This document shows positions 1 through 5,624 of a stretch of DNA of 5,624 nt, one piece after another. Positions within the stretch are counted from its first letter, which is position 1; each line of letters begins with the position of its first letter. A program made the translations under genes and the position numbers. The notes beneath the pieces were generated by a model. That model saw only the letters and a list, made by a program, of their open reading frames with translations. It made no database searches and was not told where the DNA came from. Where the stretch lies: the NCBI GenBank assembly GCA_003224195.1, contig QHYP01000004.1, forward strand, positions 1-5,624, written 5' to 3'. Origin of the DNA: Acidobacteriota bacterium (GTDB taxonomy: Bacteria > Acidobacteriota > Terriglobia > Acidiferrales > UBA7541).

Positions 1-1054
1 CAGTGAGCGCATCCCGCTTCGGCTTCGGTAGCAGATAAAACGCATAGTAGAAATTGCTGCGGGCCGCGCGAGCAACGCGGTGGCATTCCGCATACGACGC
101 GGCCACGGTGGAAGCTCCCTCGTCATTCGCGGAGGGAGATCCTGCGCCATCCCGCGCGACCAAACGCTTCATCAACGCTCGCCCGAGCAGCTGTATCTGC
201 TTCCCGCGGCTCATCGCCGGACGATGACGCAGTGTGTCATATCCCATTGTTTCAATTGCGCCGAGCACGGCCATTCCTCCGCGGCTGAACATCTCGATGT
301 CTACCCGCAGATGGGCATTCACCTTCTGCGCCAGAGGCAGTCCCTCCGCGAAAAGCCCGCGCGTATAGGCAATCAGCTCCTTCATCAGGTTGGCGTAGCG
401 TTCGTCGAATCGCCTCTCGACGATGTCGCGCTCCGCGACCCCGTGCTTTGCCGCCACGCCGAGCGGAATGTAAATCCGCCCCTTGTCCAAATCGCGCGAA
501 ACGTCCTGCCAGAAATTCGCCAGTTGCAACGCGGTGCAGGTAGCGTCCGATAGCCGTTGCCTCTCAGCATCTCGATAGCCGCACACATACAAGACGAGCC
601 GCCCCACCGGATTCGCCGAATACCGGCAATAGTCAAGAACGCCTTCCCAGTCCGCATAGCGCTTGATGGTTTGATCTTGCCGAAAAGCCCGCAGCAAATC
701 AGCGAAGGGCTGTTTCGGAATATCGCGTGCCAAGATTGTTCCCCGCAGCGCCACGAATACCGGGTGTGAAGGCCGCCCGTCATAGCAGGCATCGAGTTCG
801 TGCTCCCACCAGTCGAGCAGTTCGAGCGCGCGCGCGCTATCGGGCACTTCATCGCCCAAATCGTCCGCCCACCGGCAGTACGCGTACACATTATAAAAGT
901 GTTGGTGCAGCTCGCGCGGCAGCAGCCAGGATACGACATTGAAGTTTTCGTAGTGGTGTGTCGCCAGCCAGCGCGTATAGACTTGTGCCTCAGCGGGCGA
1001 GCAACCCGCCGCCGGCGCATGCTGGGCGATTTCGAGTTCACGCGGATGTAGCAT
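1..1054 (-). CDS. hpnC: Hydroxysqualene synthase HpnC fused in frame to the start of presqualene diphosphate synthase HpnD (3' end outside window)
   Basis: The gene is open from ATG 1054 to the window edge, 351 codons with no stop. An in-frame TGA at 1081-1079 and the absence of other start codons fix the start. Residues 1-298 are a complete trans-prenyl (squalene/phytoene) synthase of HpnC type: HHYENFNVVSWLLPREL (33-49), the first aspartate-rich motif DDLGDE (64-69), and the second in QLANFWQDVSRDLDKGR (177-193, D184 and D188). HpnC converts presqualene diphosphate to hydroxysqualene. After a small-residue, probably flexible linker (about 299-319), residues 320-351 read SYAECHR...NFYYAFYLLPKPKR, the conserved N-terminus of HpnD, which makes presqualene diphosphate from two farnesyl diphosphates. 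HpnC alone is normally about 290 residues, so this looks like an HpnC-HpnD fusion. A stop just past the edge, leaving a 350+ residue HpnC with a tail, cannot be excluded. Upstream AGGA (1074-1071) is 16 bases from the ATG, a weak ribosome site. Confidence 0.9.
   Translation of the reverse strand, partial: MLHPRELEIAQHAPAAGCSPAEAQVYTRWLATHHYENFNVVSWLLPRELHQHFYNVYAYCRWADDLGDEVPDSARALELLDWWEHELDACYDGRPSHPVFVALRGTILARDIPKQPFADLLRAFRQDQTIKRYADWEGVLDYCRYSANPVGRLVLYVCGYRDAERQRLSDATCTALQLANFWQDVSRDLDKGRIYIPLGVAAKHGVAERDIVERRFDERYANLMKELIAYTRGLFAEGLPLAQKVNAHLRVDIEMFSRGGMAVLGAIETMGYDTLRHRPAMSRGKQIQLLGRALMKRLVARDGAGSPSANDEGASTVAASYAECHRVARAARSNFYYAFYLLPKPKRDALT
104..121 (-). promoter_or_regulatory. Internal Shine-Dalgarno and in-frame GTG at the HpnC/HpnD junction
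   Basis: GAGGGAG (121-115) sits eight bases upstream of an in-frame GTG (106-104, residue 317), three residues before the HpnD-like SYAECHR segment. This is better placed than the ribosome site of the gene itself. It may be a relic of a once separate hpnD, or may still allow HpnD to be made alone as well as fused. This is inference from position only. Confidence 0.45.
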
Positions 1055-1116
1055 CAGGGGATAAAGAAATTCCTCGCCTCAATCGGTTTGAAGGTTCAAG
1101 ACCCCCGGAAGCCGAA

Positions 1117-2235
1117 TCACGGCCGGACGGCCAGCTTGATTTCGCCGCTGCGCGTCTTCATGCGCTCAAAGGCCTGGGGCAGCTCCTGGAGCGGGATCTC
1201 TTCGGTCACGAAGTCGCGCGCCGAAATTTCGCCGCGGCGGATGGCTTCGAGCGCTTCACGGAAGAATCGCGGCGTATGGTGAAAGGGTGAGATCAGCCGA
1301 ATTTCCGCGTAATGGATCGACGCCGGTTCGACTTCCACTTTCGTGCCTGCCGGCAGGCCGCTGAACAGATTCACGACGCCGCCTCGCCGCGCCATCGCCA
1401 GCGCCAACTCCCACGTTGCAGGGTTGCCCGCCGCTTCGATGACGCCGTCCGGTCCGCGGCCGTCCACAGTGAGCGCCCGCACCGCAGCCACCGGATCGGC
1501 CACTTCCTTCACGTTGACGACCGCCGCCGCCCCCAGCCGCCGGGCCACTTCCAGCGGCGCTGCTCGCCGCGCCAGGGCAATTACGCGCGCGCCCCGCCGC
1601 GAAAGCATGCGAACAAACGTCAGTCCGATGGGGCCGCAACCGATCACCGCCACGGCATCGTCCGAGCGAACATCCATCTCGTGAATCCCGCGCAGAACAC
1701 ACGCCAGCGGTTCGGCGAGCGCCGCGTCGCGGTCATCGACGGAATTGGCCACCTCCAGCATGTTCTCCCGTACGATCCGGCCCGGAATGCGCATGTATTC
1801 GGCGTAAGCGCCGTTGTTGAAGAGCAAATCCTCGCAGAGATTCTCCTGTCCCCGGCGGCAGTGGTAGCACCGCAGGCAGGGCGCCGAGTTCGCCGCCACC
1901 ACGCGCATTCCGGCGTGCCAACGCGGAGAGACTTCGCGGCCGATCTTCACAATCTCGCCCACCACTTCGTGGCCGAATACCGCGGGCGGCTGAATCATCC
2001 GCGCGTGGTAGCCGCGTTTCCAGACCTTCAGGTCCGTGCCGTCGGTCAGAGCAATGCGCACCCGCAGCAACACTTCATCGGGTGCGATTCCGGGCACCGC
2101 GATCCGCTCGATGCGCAGGTCTTCGCTTCCGTAAAGCACCGCAGCCATCATCTTCGCCGGCAACGCCGGCGGTGCAACCGTGGTATGCCCTTCTTCCATC
2201 TCGACCGCAGCTTTCTTGTGCGTCGTGGCCTTCAT
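1117..2235 (-). CDS. Zinc-type medium-chain dehydrogenase with Asp at the catalytic Cys position (second of two)
   Basis: This is a 372-residue member of the same superfamily, only distantly similar to its upstream neighbour. Seen: H89-E90 (GHE) and E175 (AEPLA) as catalytic zinc positions, structural cysteines C120, C123, C126 and C134, and VAVIGCGPIG (195-204) as the nucleotide motif. The residue equivalent to the zinc-binding cysteine (CGTD in the neighbour) is aspartate, D65 in LTDGTD. The second strand ends LARR (221-224) with no acidic residue, hinting at NADP(H) rather than NAD(H). The ATG at 2235 overlaps the preceding stop as ATGA, which supports coupled translation from it. Family homology, however, begins at M29/M30 (2151-2146, MMAAVLYG), so the Lys/Glu-rich first 28 residues may not be translated. 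The substrate is unknown, with an aldose, polyol or hopanoid side chain possible. A 62-base gap precedes the next gene. Confidence 0.88.
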   Translation of the reverse strand: MKATTHKKAAVEMEEGHTTVAPPALPAKMMAAVLYGSEDLRIERIAVPGIAPDEVLLRVRIALTDGTDLKVWKRGYHARMIQPPAVFGHEVVGEIVKIGREVSPRWHAGMRVVAANSAPCLRCYHCRRGQENLCEDLLFNNGAYAEYMRIPGRIVRENMLEVANSVDDRDAALAEPLACVLRGIHEMDVRSDDAVAVIGCGPIGLTFVRMLSRRGARVIALARRAAPLEVARRLGAAAVVNVKEVADPVAAVRALTVDGRGPDGVIEAAGNPATWELALAMARRGGVVNLFSGLPAGTKVEVEPASIHYAEIRLISPFHHTPRFFREALEAIRRGEISARDFVTEEIPLQELPQAFERMKTRSGEIKLAVRP

Positions 2236-3338
2236 GAATGCATAACTAGAATCTTCAGTGATTCGGCCGTCGGCCTGGCTGCAAGCTCCAAGGCTTCTTG
2301 AATGCGATCCAGCCGAAAGCGGTGTGTTACCAGCTCCATCACAGGCAGCCTTTTCGACAACACCAGGTCCGCCGCTGACTCTTGGATGTCTGCAGCCGCG
2401 CTGTAGCTGCCCAGGATTTCCTTTTCTTCGATCCCCACGGCGGCGGCTGGGAAGTCGATCTTCGTCACCGGATCGTTTGCCGCAAAGAGCAAAACACGCC
2501 CGCCGGGCCGCAGCGCCGTCAGCGCCTCGGTCACAACTTCGGGCAACGCCACCGCCACCAGCACGGCGTCTGCCCCGCGGCCTTCCGTCCGTGCCCGAAT
2601 TTCCTCCACAAGCTTACCACTGCTTGGGTCAAAAGCCTCGCTTGCTCCCAACTGAAGACTTTTTGCGCGTCGCTCCGCCATGGGATCGCTCGTGAAGACC
2701 CGCGCGCCGGCAAGTTTGCTGACCATCAACAGAAGGAGCCCTACAGGCCCGCAGCCGATTACGAGCACCGTCTCGCCCGACGTCACACGTGCCTTCTGTA
2801 CCGCCTTTGCGATCGTGTTCACCGGCTCGATGAATGTGCCCTCTTCGAAGCTCACGTCATCAGGGAGCGCCACAATGCCGCGCTCGGCAACCCACGGCAT
2901 GGCCTTCACGTATTCCGCAAAGCCGCCGCCGTTCGGCGTGAACCCGCCCGTGAGGCCCGTCGTCTTATAGCGCGGGCACTGCGAGAAGAGCCGCCTCTCG
3001 CAGTAAAAGCACGCGCCGCAAGGAACATGATGAAAACTCTGCACGCGGTCGCCAGGCTTCCACTTGGTCACGTCCTTGCCGACCGCCGCCACCGTGCCCG
3101 CCACTTCGTGGCCGAGGATCTGCGGCGGTTCGACGTAGGCGTGGAATATTTTCTTGATGTCCGTTCCGCAAACTCCGCAGCAGGCCACTTTGATCAACAC
3201 TTCCTCGTCGCCGACTTCCGGCACCGGCACTTCTTCCACACAGACGATTCCCTTTCCGCGATACACGCCCGCGCGCATCGTCTTCGGGATTGGTCCCAGC
3301 GCTGCCGGCAAATCGAGAATTGGCCTTGCTCCGTTCAT
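2232..3338 (-). CDS. Zinc-dependent medium-chain alcohol/polyol dehydrogenase (first of two)
   Basis: This is a 368-residue medium-chain dehydrogenase of the threonine/sorbitol dehydrogenase type, expected to oxidise an alcohol or reduce a carbonyl with NAD(H). The GroES-like N-terminal domain carries the canonical catalytic zinc set: C57 in CGVCGTD, H77-E78 in GHE, and E171 in FIEPV. Structural zinc cysteines are C107, C110, C113 and C121. The Rossmann domain has VLVIGCGPVG (191-200), and D218 ends the second strand (VFTSDP), which favours NAD over NADP. The ATG at 3338 overlaps the hpnG stop in an ATGA, and a G-rich stretch lies about 10 bases upstream. M21 (3278) starts the part that aligns with the family, so the first 20 residues may be an extension or a mis-set start. 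The substrate is unknown. Its position between hpnG and a second dehydrogenase suggests hopanoid side-chain or precursor chemistry (inference). Confidence 0.9.
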   Translation of the reverse strand: MNGARPILDLPAALGPIPKTMRAGVYRGKGIVCVEEVPVPEVGDEEVLIKVACCGVCGTDIKKIFHAYVEPPQILGHEVAGTVAAVGKDVTKWKPGDRVQSFHHVPCGACFYCERRLFSQCPRYKTTGLTGGFTPNGGGFAEYVKAMPWVAERGIVALPDDVSFEEGTFIEPVNTIAKAVQKARVTSGETVLVIGCGPVGLLLLMVSKLAGARVFTSDPMAERRAKSLQLGASEAFDPSSGKLVEEIRARTEGRGADAVLVAVALPEVVTEALTALRPGGRVLLFAANDPVTKIDFPAAAVGIEEKEILGSYSAAADIQESAADLVLSKRLPVMELVTHRFRLDRIQEALELAARPTAESLKILVMHS

Positions 3339-4093
3339 GTGGCCGAGGCCCCCCGAGGCCGCGCATCCACAGCCGTCCTGCTCAGCCGCTGGACATATTC
3401 ATCCAAAAACGCCGCGAGTCTTTCTGCTGCCTCCTGGCTCTGATGACCGAATCGAATCAGGGCGGGAATCGCCCCAGGATTGCGGAACACTTCCCGCATT
3501 ACCCGGGGAATGCTCACGTCTCCCGACGCATTCGTCACGCGGTTAAAGTCCAAAGGAAGATCCTCTTCTACTGTGTCGCTAATTCCGCGGATTGCAACGC
3601 CCCTTGCGCCAAAAGCAGCAGCCTCAAAAAGAACTTCGCCGCTTTCCATCTCGACCGCATCAGCCTCAGATCCAAGTGCCCGCTTTTCGGCGGAATCAAC
3701 GACGACTCGGTCTTCGCTATGAAAGGCATCTACGACTTTGGCCCCACACTCGGATGCCAGGTTCACAAGCCAAGAATCGCAATGAATTGTTCGATTCCAA
3801 TCCACCGAGCGCACTTTCCGCGCCACCAGGGTCTCGCCAGGGCGATGGTCGGGACGCAGAGCACCCGCCAGACCACTCGAGATGCAGAAATCCACATCCC
3901 CATTCCAAATGATCTTGGTCGCTTCAACCCACGCCTTCTTGCCGCCGATACCCGTCAGAAGAACATCAAGGTGCATATCCGCGATTCTTGTCTCGTAGCA
4001 TGCGACTTTGGGGTAATCCCGCGTGCCGAACTCCCGCAGTTTTCGCCATGGGGCGAACTCGTCTTCTACCGCGAACGTCACGAGAATTCTCAC
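3335..4093 (-). CDS. hpnG: Hopanoid-associated phosphorylase HpnG-like (PNP/UDP phosphorylase family)
   Basis: HpnG removes adenine from adenosylhopane to yield ribosylhopane, the committed step of C35 hopanoid side-chain making. The 252-residue protein has the nucleoside phosphorylase/MTA-SAH nucleosidase layout. There is an acidic N-terminal segment (E10, D11, E12), where the family's general acid glutamate sits. A glycine-rich SSGLAGALRPDHRPGETLVA (72-91) follows. VEMES (147-151) carries the ribose-binding glutamate E150, and ISD (171-173) carries the aspartate that protonates the base. The start is GTG at 4093, fixed by an upstream in-frame TAG and the AGGG at 4098-4101. The stop overlaps the next gene's start as ATGA. 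The family alone could also mean an MTA/SAH nucleosidase. The assignment to HpnG rests on the flanking shc, hpnA and hpnC and on the protein's length. No hpnH, its usual partner, is in the window. Confidence 0.75.
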   Translation of the reverse strand: MRILVTFAVEDEFAPWRKLREFGTRDYPKVACYETRIADMHLDVLLTGIGGKKAWVEATKIIWNGDVDFCISSGLAGALRPDHRPGETLVARKVRSVDWNRTIHCDSWLVNLASECGAKVVDAFHSEDRVVVDSAEKRALGSEADAVEMESGEVLFEAAAFGARGVAIRGISDTVEEDLPLDFNRVTNASGDVSIPRVMREVFRNPGAIPALIRFGHQSQEAAERLAAFLDEYVQRLSRTAVDARPRGASAT

Positions 4094-4097
4094 GAGA

Positions 4098-4101
4098 CCC
4101 T
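4098..4101 (-). promoter_or_regulatory. Ribosome binding site of hpnG (AGGG)
   Basis: AGGG lies four bases upstream of the GTG at 4093. It decides the start together with an in-frame TAG at 4102-4100, which rules out any earlier start. The spacing is a little short but usable. Confidence 0.55.
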
Positions 4102-4141
4102 ACAGAAAGACAACCGCGTGTCAAACCGGCTGCGCAAGTCC

Positions 4142-5011
4142 CTATGCCGCGTGCGCCCGGGCCAACATCCTCGCGCGCCGCGCCGTGACATAGCCATTGG
4201 CTTCATACCATCGTACCGCGCGTTCAAGTGCCGCCGCCACCGGCCCCGGCCGAAAGCCCAGCTCGCGCTGCCCCCGCGAGCAATCCACAAACATCAAGTG
4301 CCGCGCGATCTTGACTCCCTCGACCGGAATCTGCGGCTCGCGCCCGACCAATCGCGAAAATGCCGTCTCTACATAGGCCGCGCCGAGCGCCAAACCATGC
4401 GGAATCTTGAGGCGGGGCGCCGGAAGTCCCGTAATCTTCTCGAGCTCATCGAGTACCTGTTTCAGCGTCAGATTCTCCGCCCCAAGGAGATACCGCTCGC
4501 CAATTTTGCCCTTTTCCGCCGCAAGCAAATGCCCCGCCGCGCAATCTTCCACGCCGACAAAGTTCAGCCCCGTCTCGACGTATCCGGGCATCTTCCCGTT
4601 CAGAAAATCCAGAATAATCTTTCCCGTCGGAGTCGGTTTCCAATCCCAGGGGCCGACCGGCGTCGTCGGCATGACCACAATCAAGGGCAGCCCCCTCTTC
4701 GCCGCGTTCAAGGCTTCCTTTTCGGCGAGCCATTTCGACCGCTTGTAGTGCCCTACCATTTCGCCGAGCTGCGATTCCGTAGCCTCGTTTGGAAGCTGTG
4801 GACGATCCACGGCCACGGTCGCTACCGTACTCGTATAGATAAATTGCTCGACGCCGGCACGTTTTGCAGCCTCCAACACATTTTTTGTGCCGGTGACGTT
4901 CGATTCATATATTTCCTTCGGCCTGCGCGCCCATAGCCGGTAATCCGCCGCTACATGAAAGACACGGCGGACGCCGTTCATGGCTCGGTCGAGTGACGCT
5001 GGGTCGCGCAA
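4142..5011 (-). CDS. hpnA: HpnA-type NAD-dependent sugar epimerase, main body lacking an in-frame N-terminus
   Basis: HpnA is an extended short-chain dehydrogenase/reductase found in hopanoid loci. Its substrate is not firmly established. Homology in this frame already starts around 5045 (ADLPLEYATGDLRDP), and the frame is open from 5059. The 5011 boundary is only a TTG that serves as a leucine codon inside the homologous region, so it is not a convincing start. Counting from 5011, FHVAADYRLW (18-27) is the family hallmark, followed by NVTGTKNVLEAA (38-49), TSTVATV with the active-site Ser/Thr (60-66), the catalytic YxxxK as Y89/K93, and a typical substrate-binding C-terminal half ending in TAG 4144-4142. 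The nucleotide-binding GxxGxxG is encoded by the preceding out-of-frame piece (4978-5139). If the break is an artefact, the whole gene is 4142-5139, about 330-340 residues, the usual HpnA length. A 48-base gap leads to hpnG. Confidence 0.85.
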   Translation of the reverse strand: MRDPASLDRAMNGVRRVFHVAADYRLWARRPKEIYESNVTGTKNVLEAAKRAGVEQFIYTSTVATVAVDRPQLPNEATESQLGEMVGHYKRSKWLAEKEALNAAKRGLPLIVVMPTTPVGPWDWKPTPTGKIILDFLNGKMPGYVETGLNFVGVEDCAAGHLLAAEKGKIGERYLLGAENLTLKQVLDELEKITGLPAPRLKIPHGLALGAAYVETAFSRLVGREPQIPVEGVKIARHLMFVDCSRGQRELGFRPGPVAAALERAVRWYEANGYVTARRARMLARAHAA

Positions 5012-5139
5012 ATCTCCAGTGGCATACTCGAGCGGAAGGTCCGCCGGGGCAACACGCGCTCACTCTCCTTGCGCGCGAGCAGTTGCCGGGCGACGTGGCT
5101 TCCCAAAAAGCCCGCCGCTCCTGTCACCAGTGTGGTCAT
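4978..5139 (-). pseudogene. hpnA: Out-of-frame N-terminal piece of hpnA
   Basis: The ATG at 5139 opens MTTLVTGAAGFLGSHVARQL, a textbook start of an extended short-chain dehydrogenase: a first beta strand followed by the dinucleotide-binding GxxGxxG (G7, G10, G13). HpnA proteins begin this way. The frame keeps sense for about 30 residues, then drifts into non-homologous residues and stops at TGA 4980-4978 (53 codons). The matching remainder of HpnA is in another frame from about 5045 downward. Seen directly: that second frame has a TGA at 5062-5060, so the two pieces cannot be one simple ORF. The start lies 28 bases after the shc stop with only a weak GAAG upstream. This is either a real disabling mutation or an assembly or sequencing error in a functional gene. 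Confidence 0.8.
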
Positions 5140-5167
5140 GGGAATCGCAAGACTTCGCCGGACAGTC

Positions 5168-5624
5168 TCAGAACCCGCTGCGCAGGCGAAATTCGCTGGG
5201 TTTGAAAGTCAGCGCGCGGTCCTCTTCCACGTTCTGCGACCTGTTGCGGAATCTTGCCAGCGCATACAAGGGGAAGGAGTTCCGGTACAGGTGGTATTTC
5301 AGGTAGAAAACACTGGGAAATCCCGTGCCCGTAAATTCGCTCTCCGACCACGATCCATCTTCATTCTGTCGGTCCACCAGATATGCCACTGCTTTGGCAA
5401 TCGCAGGATCGCTCCGGTCGGCAGCGGCAAGAAGACCGATCAAACCCCAAGCCGTCTGCGAAGCGGTGCTGTTCCCATTCCCCTTCGTCGTGGGCAATTC
5501 ATAAGATCGCAGCGACTCGCCGAATCCTCCGTCGGGCTTCTGCACGGCGCGCAGCCACGCCACAGCCCGCTGGCTGTAGTCCTGCGCCGTCAACGAAACC
5601 GTCTCGAGTGCGCGCAGTACTCCG
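5168..5624 (-). CDS. shc: Squalene-hopene cyclase, C-terminal part (5' end outside window)
   Basis: The enzyme cyclises squalene to hopene/hopanol, the core step of hopanoid synthesis, as a monotopic membrane-associated protein. The frame is open from the window edge to a TGA at 5170-5168, giving 151 codons, roughly the last quarter of a family normally about 630-700 residues long. Visible signatures are a QW-type repeat with DGGFGES, the STASQTAWGL stretch, a second QW repeat QNEDGSW, and the strongly diagnostic FTGTGFPSVFYLKYHLY followed by FPLYALARF. These are the conserved C-terminal barrel elements of bacterial Shc. The catalytic DxDD motif would lie upstream and cannot be seen. The internal TTG at 5593 is a normal leucine codon, not a start, because homology continues upstream of it (GVLRALE). 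The hpnA start lies 28 bases downstream on the same strand, consistent with an operon. Oxidosqualene cyclases share the repeats, but the neighbours argue for Shc. Confidence 0.95.
   Translation of the reverse strand, partial: GVLRALETVSLTAQDYSQRAVAWLRAVQKPDGGFGESLRSYELPTTKGNGNSTASQTAWGLIGLLAAADRSDPAIAKAVAYLVDRQNEDGSWSESEFTGTGFPSVFYLKYHLYRNSFPLYALARFRNRSQNVEEDRALTFKPSEFRLRSGF

Noticed and set aside
385..1041. A 218-residue minus-strand frame inside hpnC
   Set aside because: It is out of frame with the HpnC synthase motifs. The real frame starts at 1054 and runs off the window without a stop.
1088..1106. GGTTCAAGACC resembling a tRNA T-arm in the gap before hpnC
   Set aside because: The flanking bases do not pair as a T-stem, and the 62-base gap is too short for a tRNA.
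1312..2301. A 329-residue plus-strand open frame opposite the second dehydrogenase
   Set aside because: This is a mirror of a confident coding sequence, with composition typical of antisense translation.
3339..3358. Repeated GGCCTCGG units just upstream of the first dehydrogenase
   Set aside because: They lie inside the last codons of hpnG and are explained by GC-rich coding sequence. They are too short to call a regulatory hairpin.
2382..3443. A 353-residue plus-strand open frame opposite the first dehydrogenase
   Set aside because: It has the same shadow pattern, with His/Arg/Pro-rich composition, no domain signature and no ribosome site of note.
3290..4936. A 548-residue open frame on the plus strand, antisense to hpnG and most of hpnA
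   Set aside because: It is an antisense shadow of GC-rich coding DNA. The translation is rich in Arg/Pro/His with no recognisable motif, while the minus strand carries clear protein families.
5030..5065. Programmed -1 frameshift rescuing hpnA
   Set aside because: There is no convincing slippery heptamer, only a CCCC run, and the joined product would still be about 8-9 residues short in the nucleotide-binding domain. A deletion or artefact fits better.

Overview
The window is a single-strand block of a hopanoid (bacterial triterpenoid membrane lipid) biosynthesis locus, with every credible gene on the minus strand. GC-rich codon use and the hopanoid gene set suggest a free-living bacterium. 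The style of the proteins is most like Acidobacteriota from a soil-type environment, but that placement is inference, since no phylogenetic marker lies in the window.

In transcription order (high to low coordinates) the layout is as follows. First comes the C-terminal 151 residues of squalene-hopene cyclase (shc/hpnF), cut by the window edge. Next is a sugar-epimerase-like HpnA gene whose first ~30 residues are out of frame with the rest. Then come a nucleoside-phosphorylase-family protein fitting HpnG and two different zinc-dependent medium-chain dehydrogenases. The last is a squalene/phytoene synthase family gene that starts as a full HpnC and reads without a stop into what looks like the N-terminus of HpnD before leaving the window. 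The genes are tightly packed, with gaps of 28, 48 and 62 bases and two 4-base ATGA stop/start overlaps, so one polycistronic mRNA is likely. No promoter, terminator, RNA gene, mobile element or CRISPR is visible, and no gene-free stretch is longer than about 60 bases.

How the products would work together, from known hopanoid biochemistry: HpnD condenses two farnesyl diphosphates to presqualene diphosphate. HpnC converts that to hydroxysqualene, and HpnE (not in the window) reduces it to squalene. Shc cyclises squalene to hopene, HpnH (not in the window) adds adenosine, and HpnG removes adenine to give ribosylhopane. The two dehydrogenases directly downstream of hpnG are the least explained part. 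They are placed where a ribosylhopane-reducing (bacteriohopanetetrol-forming) or side-chain-oxidising enzyme would be expected.

The main points for a second look are four: the apparent in-frame HpnC-HpnD fusion, with a good ribosome-binding site and GTG preserved at the junction; the pair of hopanoid-locus dehydrogenases; the aspartate replacing the usual zinc-binding cysteine in one of them; and the broken hpnA.
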